DNA of 64,000 bases, from the NCBI RefSeq assembly GCF_047511655.1, contig NC_133397.1, positions 47,072,001-47,136,000 on the forward strand, written 5' to 3'. This stretch comes from Castor canadensis (taxonomy: Eukaryota; Chordata; Mammalia; Rodentia; Castoridae). Position numbers and translations under genes: made by a program. The notes below the pieces were generated by a model, which saw nothing but the letters and a program-made list of their open reading frames with translations, searched no databases and had not been told where the DNA came from. This document shows, in pieces, positions 32,480 through 44,300 of this stretch. How positions within the stretch are numbered: the stretch's first letter is position 1; the number at the start of each line of letters is the position of its first letter.

Positions 32480-33230
32480 TAGCAGTTGTCTATGCCTGCC
32501 TGACAAATCACTCCAAAGCAATGGCTTAATTCAACAACTATTTATTTTTTATTTAATTTACTTTTGGCAGTACTGGGGTTGAGCTCAGGGTGCCACGCTT
32601 GATAAGCAGGTGATCTACTACTTGAGCCATGACCCCAGTCCTTTTTTGCTTTAGTGACTTTTCGCATAAGGTCTTGCATGTGTGTCTAGGGCTGGCCTAG
32701 GTCCTCAATCCTCCAAACCCCTGCCTCCTTAGTAGTTGGAATTACAGACATGAGCCATTGTGCCCACCTCAACAGTTATTTATTATTGCTCACAAGTCCG
32801 TGGGGCACCTGAGCATTTCTGCTGACCTGATGTGGATTCAGTTGATCTTGGCTGGGCTCACATGACTGGAGCATTAGCTTAGGACAACCAAGATGACTGG
32901 TCATATGTAATATCTCACCCTACAACAGGATAACCATGGTGTATTTACATGTAGATGAGCAGAGCCCCAACAGAGAAAGAAGAAACCATTCAAGGCCTGT
33001 TCAGTTATAGGATCAGAACTAACACACCATGTCACTTCGTCTACATTCTGTTGGCCAGAAGTCACAAAGGCAGCCCAGGATGGAGAAATAAACACCACCT
33101 CTTTGTGGAAAAGCTGAAAAGTCACATTCTAAGGGGTGTGGATACTTACAGGAGAAGTGTGGTCTCTGTTGTACTCTACCACAGACGTAATCGTAGAGAC
33201 TTCCATGATAGTGGTGGTGATGGTGATGAT
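32480..33230 (+). mobile_element. Old interspersed repeat split by a SINE
   Basis: Two halves read as one element: TGACAAATCACTCCAAAGCA (left, ending near 32546) and TTATTGCTCACAAGTCCGTG with CACCACCTCTTTGTGGAAAA (right, from 32769). The wording recurs in many mammalian genomes, but I cannot assign its class. The segment 51,120-51,340 may be a relative. The minus frame with a His run (33,019-33,288) is a shadow of a short CAC/GTG repeat near 33,211-33,231. Confidence 0.5.
32547..32768 (-). mobile_element. Dimeric composite SINE (7SL-tRNA), antisense
   Basis: Left: tail and ID/tRNA part (GGCAGTACTGGGGTTGAGCT, then ACTTGAGCCATGACCCCAGT). Right: 7SL part (GGGCTGGCCTAGGTCCTCAA, then GTAGTTGGAATTACAGACAT). 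Target copies TCAACAACTATTTATT (32531-32546) and TCAACAGTTATTTATT (32769-32784) differ at two bases. It interrupts the older element around it. Confidence 0.92.
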
Positions 33231-33629
33231 AACAGCTGCTAATTTTTACTGAGTGCCTGGCACAGGCCATACCCGGAGCTACTTTCAAGGAAAAGACAGA
33301 TCCTGTATTGTTTAAAGTTGGTTATTATAATCACTTTTTATTTTGCTTATTTGGGTTTCTATTGAAATCTCTCTTCCTGGTTTACAAATGGTTAGCTCAT
33401 TTTCTGGGCCACACACAGAAATCACTGATATCTCTTCCTCTTCTTCAAAGGACACCAGTCCTACTAGATCAGGACCTCATCCTCCTGACCTTATTTAATT
33501 TTCATTACCCTCTTAAAGGCCCTGTCTCCAGATACAGTCACACTGGAGTTTAGAGTCTCAACATATGATTAGAGGTAAGGGATGTGGATGGACAGAATTC
33601 AGACTTAGCAGTTACACACAACAATTATA

Positions 33630-34310
33630 CACTAACATGAAAAACAAACAAAAAACACCAAGCGCTGGAAACGAGAATGACTAGAACTCTCAGACACTGC
33701 CGCTGGACTTTAAATTAGTCTAATTGCTTTTTAAAATTATTTAGCAGAATCTAATAAAGCTGAACACATGCCTATGACCCATAGATTTGATTCCTAGTTA
33801 TTTATCCAAAGGTACTAAAAACATACACTCACTAGACAGGACAAGGACAATCGGAACAGTACTGCTCATAACTGCCTTTGGCTGGAAAGAACTCAAATGT
33901 TTACATAGAACATGAAGGATAAATAAGCTGTGGCCTATTCGTGCAATAGGATATTATATAACCATAGATTGAATGAACTGTTATCTCCCTCCACATGATA
34001 GCACGGATGACTGATAGAAGCGAGACAAAAAAAAAAGAGTATATACTTTAAAATTCCAATTAAATAAAGTTCAAAATCATGCAAAACAAATCTGTGGTGT
34101 TGGAAGTCAGGCCAGTGGTCACCCTTGGAAAAGGAAGTAGTGACTGGAAGGAAACAAGAGAGGACTTCAAGGACACTGGTTATGCTATGAGCTGGCTTCT
34201 GGCTGCACAGCTGTGCTCAGTTCATGAAAATTCATGAATAATTATCATATGCACATGTTTCTGCACGTATTTTACCCTTCAAAAAAAGTTTTCTTTAAAA
34301 AAGAAATATC
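33630..34310 (+). mobile_element. Old L1 (L1M-type) ORF2 3' end and 3'UTR
   Basis: Sense L1 wording in order: TTGATTCCTAGTTATTTATC, GGACAATCGGAACAGTACTG, AAAGAACTCAAATGTTTACA, AATAGGATATTATATAACCA, then CAGGCCAGTGGTCACCCTTG. Heavily diverged, no usable frame. Confidence 0.85.
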
Positions 34311-34329
34311 CTGTATACTCCGCATTGTA

Positions 34330-34805
34330 CTAGAATAAAGTTCCAATACCTTAGTCTGACCTAACCTTTGGGACCTGGCCCCTGGCCCACCTATGCAGCC
34401 TCATCCTTACTAATTCTGACTTAACCCACAGCCAAAACAACCATCATTAATGTCCACAATGTATCATGTTCTTTCATGTTTTTCTGCCCTTTCCCACAGC
34501 CTGAATAGCTTTCCCACTTTATCTTCTCGGTTAACTCTGTTTTCAAGAGTAAAAGTCAGCTTAGACTTCATTCTCCAGGAAGTTTTCCCTCACCCCACAC
34601 AACCCAGGCTGGATTACTGCTCTGTCTTTCTTAACACTCTATGTGCACATACCCTTAGTACACTGCACTGTCATTGTTGGTTTACAAATCTCTTTTCTGC
34701 TGGACTGAGAGTGTCACAGGGGCAAGGACTGTGTCCTTTCTCTCTGTGTATGTACCATCCAAGGCAATACCCAGAACATAGAAAATGACCATTGAACAGC
34801 AAATG
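34330..34805 (+). mobile_element. L2 LINE 3' end
   Basis: CTCCAGGAAGTTTTCCCTCA, then TACACTGCACTGTCATTGTT, then GCAAGGACTGTGTCCTTTCT and TGAACAGCAAATGAATAA: the clear sense L2 3' end. Confidence 0.85.
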
Positions 34806-34810
34806 AATAA

Positions 34811-37800
34811 AATTTAGTTTACATCTTGATTTTGCTACAGAATTTCTCTTCAGTTATTCTAACAAGAAAAGTTTTTTTTTGTTTTTAATAAATGAAAACT
34901 AATCTGGTAATAGACTATACCATGCCCAAAACTTAGTTTGTAAGGAGTCTTTTGTTCCCCATGAACATTTATGTCAGGGAAATCAAATACACATTTCCTA
35001 AAATATGAAATAGTAATATTGCCCATTCCCTAAAGACTATCCAACTGAACAAAATGATTGCATTCCTCTGGAACACGGGTGAAGTGTTAATGTTCCTGGT
35101 TGGCTAGAGACTCAAGAAATTCCTCTAACATCTAGATTGGCCATGTTTCTTGGTGGATCTGCCAGAAATTCTTCAGATATCCCAGTCTAGGATTTATAGA
35201 CTGAGAAGTTTATGGTATTTCAGAGAGTAGAATCAGCTATTGTTTTACATATTAGACAAATGAAGTAAATGCAGAGTAAGCAAATGAAGTAAGTGAAGTA
35301 AATCAGTTGCCATTGGGCCCAGGGCATAAAAAGTGCCCTGGCAACAGCCATTTTCTACTCAGAACCAAACAGGCTCAGCCAGGCACACTGGATGCTCACG
35401 AAGTTTCTTCTCTGTTTCTGACATGGAGCCCCCCTTAACAAAAAGCCAGAAAAGGCTTTAATAAGGACCGGTAGGATAAGGATACTGTCATGACAATTCT
35501 TGGTCACGTGCTACGTGCAGCAGAACAAGCACAGATATAAAACCAGACCTCAAACTGCTTATCATTTGGAGTTAGAGCAAGGGCATAGCAGTAGTGACAA
35601 CTTTTCAAATATATGTACACTCTAGATATTGAATTAGACATACTAGGCCCTTCTTCTGAGTGTTTGCCCTCTCTCATCCCCAAGATAGGTGCAACAGGTT
35701 TATTTGTAACATCCCTGACTCCACCCACTCCCTTCAGTCACAGCTGATTGGCCCTGACATGGACACTTGACTCAGGCCAAGCCAATCAAATGTTCTCCAA
35801 CCGAGCCATAATTAAGCAGGCTGTGGAGTTGTCTGGATAGACATTTAGGGTCCAAAGGAGGGAAGCAGCTGCAGGGAGAAAGAAGAGATGCTTAAAACTG
35901 TTGTGGTTGGGAAGGAGGAGTGGTAGGAGGATTCCTGGTAGCTTTCCCATTTTTTATTCCAATTCCCCAGTTGAGATTTGGCCTAGTTTGGCCTAGTCTT
36001 CGATGACAAAAACACCATGATTTTGTGTTTTGCTGATTTGGGTAGGTTTCTGAGGTCCTGGGGCTAGGACTCTGTGCTCCAGTATTCAGGCAGGAGATCT
36101 GTCTTCCCGCCCCAGAAGAGAGGGTGAGTGAGGATTTAGCGCAGCTTTATGAAGGGAAGCCCCAAGGCCAGTGCCCCCTGCCTTTTAGCTCTGAACGCTG
36201 GGGGCTTGGGAGATGTTGCTTAGTGGAGGGTTGCAATTTGTTTCTTTAAAAATGGAAACTCGATGCTGTGAATAATGACATTTGAACATCACCAATACAA
36301 GATTAGGCCTGTGGAAAATTTTAATTACGATAGCTAGCACAGGAAATTGTATTTATGTATGGAAACTAAATTTAGCAGCCTGGACAGATTGACAGGATTC
36401 CTCTAAAGTCCATGTAAAGTGCCAGGGGCTGGTGCTAGGAAGTAGCTGCAGTAGCAGAGGCTGGCTGAACAAGCTGGCCTGTTGTCCCTACAGTCTCAAG
36501 GAAGAAAAGGGGCTTTTCTCTGGACAGGAGCATTTTTCTGAGGTCTTCTTCTTTCAGGTTAGGAGAGAATTAACAGTTTTCAAAAGACCATTTTTAGGGC
36601 GGTTCCTATTCTCTCTCTCTGCTTTGTGTCTGTAAACAAGGAAAGGGTGCGGTCCGACTTGGATTTGCTCTGGACAGTGTTTGTGCAGCCCTGCCCTACC
36701 CAGTGGAAAGGGGAAGTATGGCAGTGGGTGGGCGAAATCTCTCAGTTCCTTCCCCTCACCCATGCCACCCTTCACTTTTAGGTTTCCCTTCTTCCCATAA
36801 TGCTCCCTGTACCTACTTCAAGTCCCAGGGACATGAAAACTGGAGGCAGGGGCAGAGGGGGTGAGTAACACTAACAGAGGTTCTGGGGAGCACAGATGCT
36901 GAACTTGGGGAGATGTGAGTAAAGTCCTGATACTCTCACCAGAACTCTCAGACTCAGACAAGAGGAGTTCTGCCTTCGACTTTGACCTCTGTCCCCATCC
37001 ACCACACCCCCACTTCCGGCCCTGCTCAAGGCTCACTTTGGCTCATAAAGTGACGATTCCACAGGGTCACAGACCATCCCTGGATCCCATATCTCCCCCT
37101 CAAGACCATGGTCCAGATACAGAAACTAGAATCCACTGTGCAGATGGTCCTGAGCTCATTCCCAGGGCCAGGTGGCCACTTTCTGAGTTCATCCTCTTCA
37201 GGATGTGTGTCCCCTAGATTTCAGGGTGGCATGAGGGCAGCTGTTTGCAGAGTGTGGACAAGGGTTGGATGGTTCCCACTGGAATATCCATACACAAGTT
37301 TTAGGGGTGGGTAGAGAAGAGTACCAGGACAGGTACTGGGGCTGACTCTCTGGGGTCTGTCTCTTTGTGATTCACACCAAGAAATCTGAAAATTCTTTTG
37401 AATCTGGCCTTCTAGGTCATTATGAAGGCTTATATGTCAAAGTAGGAGGAGAGGACACATTTTATTTAACTGCTAGCTTGATATATGTCTGTTGCATAGC
37501 TATTCATATGGAATATAGACCTTGGCCCAGGCTCCCCAAATGTTGGTTGTGGTTCTTGTCCACCACTCAGTACAACTACCATTACTTGGCTGACAGGGTT
37601 AAAGGAAATATCACAAACAATATGTATGTCACAGTGAGGTATACCTCCACCACATTTGAGAGTTTATTTGAGATTTTCCTCATACGCCAGACTCATCCTA
37701 TGACTACAAAATCCCTACCCCACTCCTTAGGAAGCACGAGGCCTGTTCCTGCTTCCAACTGTGGCTATTACATTAGCCAAGTGTAATCTGATGAATACAA

Positions 37801-38280
37801 ACTAAGAGTTCTGTCCTGGGATAACCCCCATTATTGTCTGTAAAGGGCTTTGAGGTCCACACAGAAAGGTGCAAAACAAATCTTACATCTCTGGGCAGGG
37901 GCATGGTGGTGGCAGAGAGTGAGGAATGGGGGAGGGATGCTGGCTCCTCTCCTGAGATACACCAATTGCCATTCTGCACTGTTAGAAGAGTTTCTGCAGC
38001 CCTGTGCATTGGCAGTCTCTTGAGACTGGGCTGAGTTTGGGAATTAACTGGAAATGTTAATTTTGTAAATATCTAGAAAGGGTTGGGCCTCCATAAGAGG
38101 TGACTTGCTCACACAGAAAGACCCAGAAGCCATGAAGAGTTGCCAAGTGTTTTCCAACAGCAAGCCCCAGTCTCTTCTACTACCCAGCACCACCTCCGTG
38201 AATCAGTGGCTTGTGTTCTGCTCAGCACCCAGGCAGCCCACTTTTGGGGATCACCACCAGCAGTTTAGATCCTGGTGCTC
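34811..38280. other. Long non-coding stretch without named features
   Basis: About 3.5 kb. 35,680-36,010 has wording seen in an old mammalian repeat (GCTGATTGGCCCTGACATGG, then CAAGCCAATCAAATGTTCTC), unnamed. The longest frame (139 codons at 37,367-37,786) has no start context, splice pattern or family match that I can support. Nothing else recognised. Confidence 0.4.
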
Positions 38281-38284
38281 TTTT

Positions 38285-38415
38285 TGGGAGTGAAACTTAA
38301 GAAGATAGGAAAGAGTAACAGAGGGGATAAATATGATCAAAAACATTATATGCATGTATGGAAATAGCACAATGAAACCTCTTTGCACAATTAATATAAC
38401 TAATAAAAGTGGGGG
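38285..38415 (+). mobile_element. Short L1 3' end (second 3'-end type)
   Basis: GAGGGGATAAATATGATCAA, then CATTATATGCATGTATGG, then AATTAATATAACTAATAAAA, a rodent L1-type 3' terminus different from the ends at 8,618 and 42,388. Orientation is taken from the terminal A-rich stretch. Confidence 0.55.
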
Positions 38416-38419
38416 AGGG

Positions 38420-41400
38420 AGGAGGAACTCCAGGGAGGTTACTGACCAGCTGTGATGCTTCAAACCCTCAGATCCTCACTTGAAGTAGCATCCTCTCCCC
38501 AAGGAACCATCACAGGCAGTTTCTTCCTGTGTCCCCCACCCTGTAGTCACATTTCATCTTAAGAACATGCTATTCCCTAACCCTATTAAGGCATTAGTGA
38601 GAGGAGCATACAATATTTTACCACTGAAATATTTTCATTTTAAAAATGCTTAAGGAAGCTCTAGGCTGTAGAAAATTAGGATCTACCTGACAGCAGTCAG
38701 AAGTTGGGGAGGATTTTGTCAGGATGTGGTTCTGGGCAATGACAGAGCTTTTCCAAAGTCCCCTTATCTTGGAATCCATTTATGTGCTTCTATGTATGAT
38801 GCTAGGGATCTACTCCACAAGTTCATTGGCATCACTATGCTTTGTGGATGTTTGTACATATATTCCTGAGGGCTCATGAGTAGTGACCATTAAATCCCTG
38901 TGGCTATGGATTCCATTAATCCCTTTACTTTGGAGACCCCTTCCCCTTATGGCCAAATGCTTTTGAGTTCTAGGATCAGTCATCCCAGAATGTGCCTTGA
39001 CCACCTTTTATTTGTGTTTAGAGATTCAGACCACATATAAGCACTCCTACATCATAGGATCAAACCATTTTTTATACACAGAGAAATGCCAGAGTGAGGG
39101 AAAGCAGTACCATGGTGTTGCTTTGCTTGGTTTGAGCCATGCCTTTGTTTTTAAGATCGTATTTGGAGCAGGAGGTCAATATGTAAGTTGATTTTCATTC
39201 TATGTTGAACAAGCCCACCAATAAATTATAAACATCCTTGTGACATTTCTTAAAGGAAGTAGTTGCTATGTGTGACTGGTAACTGCTTTTTCAAGAGTTA
39301 AACATCTGAGCTATTTAAATTCTTTTGCAAAGTATGAAAAGCAAATTAAGTAATCATGACACAAGCACTCAAATCAGAAGAGTGAGGAGTGCAGCTATTT
39401 TTTTTTATAACTGTGGAGGTAGAGACATATGAAATCTGATTGTCAAAATCACCAGCTGCTAAATTTTTTTAAGAGAATAATGATGCACCAAACAGATGAT
39501 TGGCTAGGATGAATATCCTTGTGGTACAATGAAGTTACCAAGTACTTGAATGCTGTTTGCTGAGTGGTAGAGGATAAGTATGCAAGTCAGGGTGTGTGGC
39601 AGAGCATTGTAAGCATTGTTAAGTTCTGGGTGTGCCTATGCAGAACTTTTTCTCAACTTGCTGTTTGTGGAGTTGGGTTAGTTGGACAGCTGCTCAGTTG
39701 AACCATAGAGGTATGATAGTCAATATGTTTCATCCATATGACCTAATTTAAATGAATGTACCAGTGATACAGTAAACCACATTTTATGCTAGCTTCTCTC
39801 TGCTTGGAAGAAAACAGAGATAATGGTAGGTTTTGTTTTTTTTTTTTCCCATGAAGGAAAAGTTTTGATTCCACCCTGAATATAACTTGTTTGTTTGTAG
39901 AGCTGTTTCCTATTTTCTCTTATCAAAAGATTTCAGCTGTAGCTTAACAAATTGAATAGGTATAGGAGGTTCTGTCTCAACTAAGTAGATGAGCACATTT
40001 AATCACAGCTTTGAACTAAACTCACTATGTTAGCAAGAAGAGCACTTCAAAAAAGAAAGAGGAGAAAATATTTTTATCCCATTGGTATCTTCTGAGAAAA
40101 ATACATATGGAAAGAAAAGCAATGGTGGAAGAAAATGAATATAGCTGTACTATATAACAACCACAATGGTTGCCATATGATATTTCTATTTCCTTTTACA
40201 AATAGTGTACATGCTTTTTTCTTTGACTATGCATTTATGCATGAGTCTGGCAGCAGTCAAACCTTAGTAGTCTGAGATAGATCATTGATTTCTGCCCTTT
40301 ACAGAGACGTGACCTATCCCCACTCAGTGCCATTTTGTGTTGATTTCATAGTTTAAAGCTCAGAGTGTGTTTATTTCCCCATTTCCCATCTCTTGACTGC
40401 ATGTGTTTATTTTTCTATGTCCTATTTCGGGCTTTGTTAGGGGCTGGGGTGGATATCTTATTTTTGCTCTCATGGAACACGTACACATATGAAATCAAAT
40501 TCTGAGGAAATACATCCTAACTCTCTCAAAGCAACATATGCAAATACTTTATTATTGGAAACCAAATGTATTTCAGTTTGATGGCAAATACAGCTTTGGG
40601 ATGTCAAAAATCAAGGCTTTTCCCCTCCCATTTCTTTCTATAGAGCAGTTATATATGTTAGCAAGAAATCTCCGCATCACATTTGGACAAGAAGGTCCAG
40701 GGCATTGTTAGAGGAGGGAAAGAGTTAACCACTGTTCTAAATTGAGCTGGCGGAGACAAACCCAGGGCATCTAGTTAACTAAGCTTTAATTTTTGTACCA
40801 GGCACAGAGCCAGGATGTCCAGCTAACCAGGACAAATTATTAAGAAGAACTTTGTAGAACTGCTGAACATAATTCTCTATCGCCAAATATAGGAATCTCT
40901 GAAGCCAACTGTTTTGGTCAGATGAGATACAATGACAAGATCCAAATTGTGAAAAAAGGAACCCAATTTGGTTAGGATAGGAAAGACAAAGCAAAAACAA
41001 GAATCCTTGGAAAAGTTTTTAAAGATTGAACTTAGGCTCATAGCATACCTAATAGTGAAAACTTCCTGCTGGCATTGGTCAGCTCCAAGTGAGAGAAAGG
41101 TAAGTGGACAGAGTCTACCTTCTGAAGACTGTCTTCTTATCAGAGCTTCCTGAGAACTTCCAGAAGGATGAGTTCCAAAATACGAACAGCCACAGGAAAA
41201 GAAAATATTTGGCCAGCTGTGGACATTGGATTTACTTATTTGCAGCCTGTTTCCAGCTTCAGAACAATTTTTGCTTCTACTTTACAACCCACCACAGCCC
41301 AGAAGTTTAGGAATCTTATATTAAGGTAGTTTTTTAAGAAGAAAATTGCCACAGAGAAAGCCTTTTTAGAAAACACTTTCTAGTTAATGTACACATGTAC

Positions 41401-41690
41401 GTGTGTATATGCATAACAAACTTCTCTCACATAGAGGGTGAAATCCAACAGGTGCTCTGGCTCTGTTTCCTATGTAAAAAGTTCAAAGAGCAGGCTCTGA
41501 ACATAGCTTTCCATAAGTTTGATACATTCTTTGAAACATGTGTTATAAGATGTTACTTAGGGCTCCAGTTAACTAGGGAAAATAATTATTACACATACAG
41601 AGAAGAAATGCTAAATTCTGTAATATAAAAGTGAGTATTACAAATGAATAAGAAAAAGATAAATAACCCTACAGTAAAACAAGCAAAAAA
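38420..41690. other. Long AT-rich non-coding stretch, nothing recognised
   Basis: About 3.3 kb of AT-rich sequence with no SINE and no LINE wording I can identify, the longest repeat-poor stretch with this composition in the window. No gene recognised. Confidence 0.45.
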
Positions 41691-41693
41691 AAT

Positions 41694-41696
<3 letters not shown>

Positions 41697-41740
<44 letters not shown>

Positions 41741-41767
41741 AGAGAGAGAGAGAAAGAAAGAGAGAGA
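41697..41767 (+). repeat. (AT)n-(GA)n compound microsatellite
   Basis: 41 bases of uninterrupted AT (41697-41737), self-complementary and cruciform-prone, followed by GA/GAAA purine repeat to 41767. Confidence 0.96.
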
Positions 41768-41849
41768 TAGTTCAGGAAAAGGTACAAAATACAGGAAATA
41801 AACATATGAAAATATACTCTCCCTCACCCATAGTTTAAAAAGTCAAGTT

Positions 41850-42372
41850 CAAATGATGATAGGTAGCAATTTTCACTTCCAATTGGCACAGACTGAAAAG
41901 AATGGAAAACCCAGGGTACAGTCACTCTCTACATTCTTGGTAAGGGCATTAATTGGTATAGTTTCTGTTAGCACTTTTGCAATATCTATTAAAATTGAGC
42001 CCCATATTCTACTATAGATTCATGTAACCTAAGGAAACAAATAAGTACACACATGGACCATCCATTGCAGGATAGTTCCTAATGGTAACAACTTCAAAAC
42101 CAAACAACTAAAAAGAATGCCATAGATCTATATGTCCTCGTACAGAAAGTGTTCCAAAATACACCAACAAGTCAAAAGAGCAAGTTAGGAAAATAAAATA
42201 GAAAATAACTGAATTTTTGTTATATGCATGAGGGAAAATCTGATGACTTATATCCTCAAATATAAGTGCTAGCTATTTCTGGGGGTTGGCATTTTGGAGA
42301 ACCTACCATTTATACCTTATATATTTCTGTAATGTTTGATCATATACTAAAGATAAAGTAAAAACAATTTTA
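41850..42372 (+). mobile_element. Old L1 (L1M-type) ORF2 3' end and 3'UTR
   Basis: CTTCCAATTGGCACAGACTG, later TTTTGCAATATCTATTAAAA, CACATGGACCATCCATTGCA, ATGCCATAGATCTATATGTC, and an A-rich end (TAAAGTAAAAACAATTTTAA). Sense strand, diverged. Its A-rich end was the target of a younger short L1 insertion. Confidence 0.8.
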
Positions 42373-42387
42373 AAAAATAACAGTAGA

Positions 42388-42512
42388 CCTGTTGAAACTA
42401 TTTCAGGAATAGGGGGATGGAGGATAAAGGAGAATGATGGAGGGGATGAATTCAACTATGATATATTGTAAAAACTTTAGTAAATGTAACGTTGTACCCT
42501 GAGTACAAAATT
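42388..42512 (+). mobile_element. Short L1 3' end with near-perfect target duplication
   Basis: A roughly 125-base insert: GGGGGATGGAGGATAAAGG, GAATGATGGAGGGGATGAAT, TCAACTATGATATATTGTAA, GTTGTACCCTGAGTACAAAA. It is flanked by TAAAAATAACAGTAGA (42513-42528) and the same sequence with one extra A (42371-42387). The element at 58,077-58,173 is an inverted copy of the same family. Confidence 0.88.
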
Positions 42513-42529
42513 TAAAAATAACAGTAGAA

Positions 42530-44190
42530 ACATGTTATTAAGAAAACTGTCATGTAGTTCTCTTGCTGCACATATTAAATCTGAATCTAAACATGAAGAA
42601 GCAGCAGTCTGTTCAATCCAAATCCTTCATGTTCCTTAAGCTAAGCAATCTGAATTCCTAAAATTTATGAACACAATAAAAAGTTTTTAGATTAAAAGCA
42701 TTTAAAGAAACCTGACAAGTAAATTTAATATGTGATCTTTGTTTGAATCCTCAATCCATAAACTCAAACATTGCAAAAGACTTTATTGGGGAAATAATTG
42801 CATTGGTGAATCTAGGGGATGAAGCAGTACTTCCGTGACTAAATTTTGGGAAATGTTAGTATAAGAAATGCCCCTTTAACTGAAATGTTTTGTGCCTTTC
42901 CATGATAGATATTCTCATATATTATCTCATTTAATCTTGAATATTTATAAGACAAGAAGATGATTTTCTAACAAGGATAAAATTCTGTTGTTGTGATTAT
43001 TGAGAAATACCAACAATTTCATTTCTAGATAATCCTATCTGGTTTATAGATTTCAAATTAATGCCTAGATACCAGCTAGGATTATTGTAAAGTTGGGAAA
43101 TTTCTAAGCTGGAGGGACTGTTAAAGGTCACATGTAATCAATAGTCATCATTTTACAGATGAGCAAGAGCACCTAGATGGTCTAGGTAACTTACCCATAA
43201 TCAATTAGAAGAACTGGTTTTGGAAATAGGCCACTGTATTCAGTATTCTTACCATAAAACCTTTAAGATTTATTTAACCCTTATGAATAGGAACAGTGGA
43301 CTAAACCTCATAATATAATAGCCTGCCCTGAGAGAGCTGCTTCTGCATGGAGAAAGGCTTACCTCTTGAGGAGCATTTGCATGATAATCCTCAAGGAACA
43401 AAGAGCCTCCATCTCCTAGCACTTGTAATGGTGCAGGCGGTCTGCCCAGTCCAAGCCCAACTAAGACATGCCCTTTGCTTGACTTTTTTGTTACATAAGA
43501 AAGCACTAGGTGTTCAAGCCAACACTTTCTTTCTACTTAAAAAAAAAAGGAAAATACAACAGACAAAGCAAAGTGACTACTCACAGAAGATGGATAACAA
43601 AGAATTCTAAATCCTTTATCTTCCTAATGAACATTTCCCTCACAACCCATTCCCAGAAGGCTTCCCCCTATCTTACAGGATGATGGGGAAGAGATTAAAT
43701 CAATTGCCCTTTAAAAAATGTATATTCCTCTTTCTTGACCGAATTAAAACTCCAGATTTACACAGCCCCTATCTTATATCTCCCAATGAGAATAATCTGG
43801 TGACTTACACAGTGGATTGCCTGAAATCAAAAGTCCTCTCCCTAAAACAATATAAATGTCCACACTTTAAAAACCAATGGAATGACCCCCAATGTTGATA
43901 GCATGAGTGTGACTTCTCCTTGAAGTGGCACAGATACTTAAGAGTAGGTAGACAAAGGACTTGAGGAATACAGGGAGCCACAAAGGTGAACAAGGCCAAG
44001 GTCTGTAGAGGTAAATTCAAGCCTAAATAGCTAGAATGATACAACTTCCATCTGGAGGCTACTGAGAATTGGGACTGTCAAGTCAAGAATTCAGAATTGA
44101 ATGGAAATGGGCTTACAGCACACACAGGTCAGAGCCAGGCAACAGAGTCTCTTGGAAAATAGCTCCAGATGCTAGCTGACTTGTCTGGCT
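42530..44190. other. Non-coding stretch with a MIR patch
   Basis: 43,110-43,255 follows antisense MIR (CATCATTTTACAGATGAGCA, then GGTCTAGGTAACTTACCCAT). No gene. The rest is unplaced. Confidence 0.5.
43110..43255 (-). mobile_element. MIR SINE, antisense
   Basis: TTTTACAGATGAGCAAGAGC, then CTAGGTAACTTACCCATAAT, then GAACTGGTTTTGGAAATAGG match the reverse complement of the MIR core, with moderate divergence. Confidence 0.75.
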
Positions 44191-44203
44191 TGCTATCTGT
44201 GGC

Positions 44204-44300
44204 TGGCAGGGTCTCACTATGTAGTCCAGACTATCCTCAAACTTGTGATCCTCTTGTCTTCACCTCCTAGGATTACAGGTATGAACCACTGCATCTGGCT
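44204..44300 (-). mobile_element. B1-like SINE, antisense
   Basis: CAGGGTCTCACTATGTAGTC, CTCAAACTTGTGATCCTCTT, CCTAGGATTACAGGTATGAA, CACTGCATCTGGCT: reverse complement of a full 7SL monomer without a long T run. Confidence 0.9.

Noticed and set aside
33208-33240. His-run peptide near 33.2 kb
   Set aside because: Comes from a short GTG/GAT repeat read on the minus strand, not from a zinc-binding protein.
37367-37786. 139-codon plus-strand frame
   Set aside because: No recognised domain, signal, splice context or repeat. One frame of this length is expected by chance in 64 kb on six frames.
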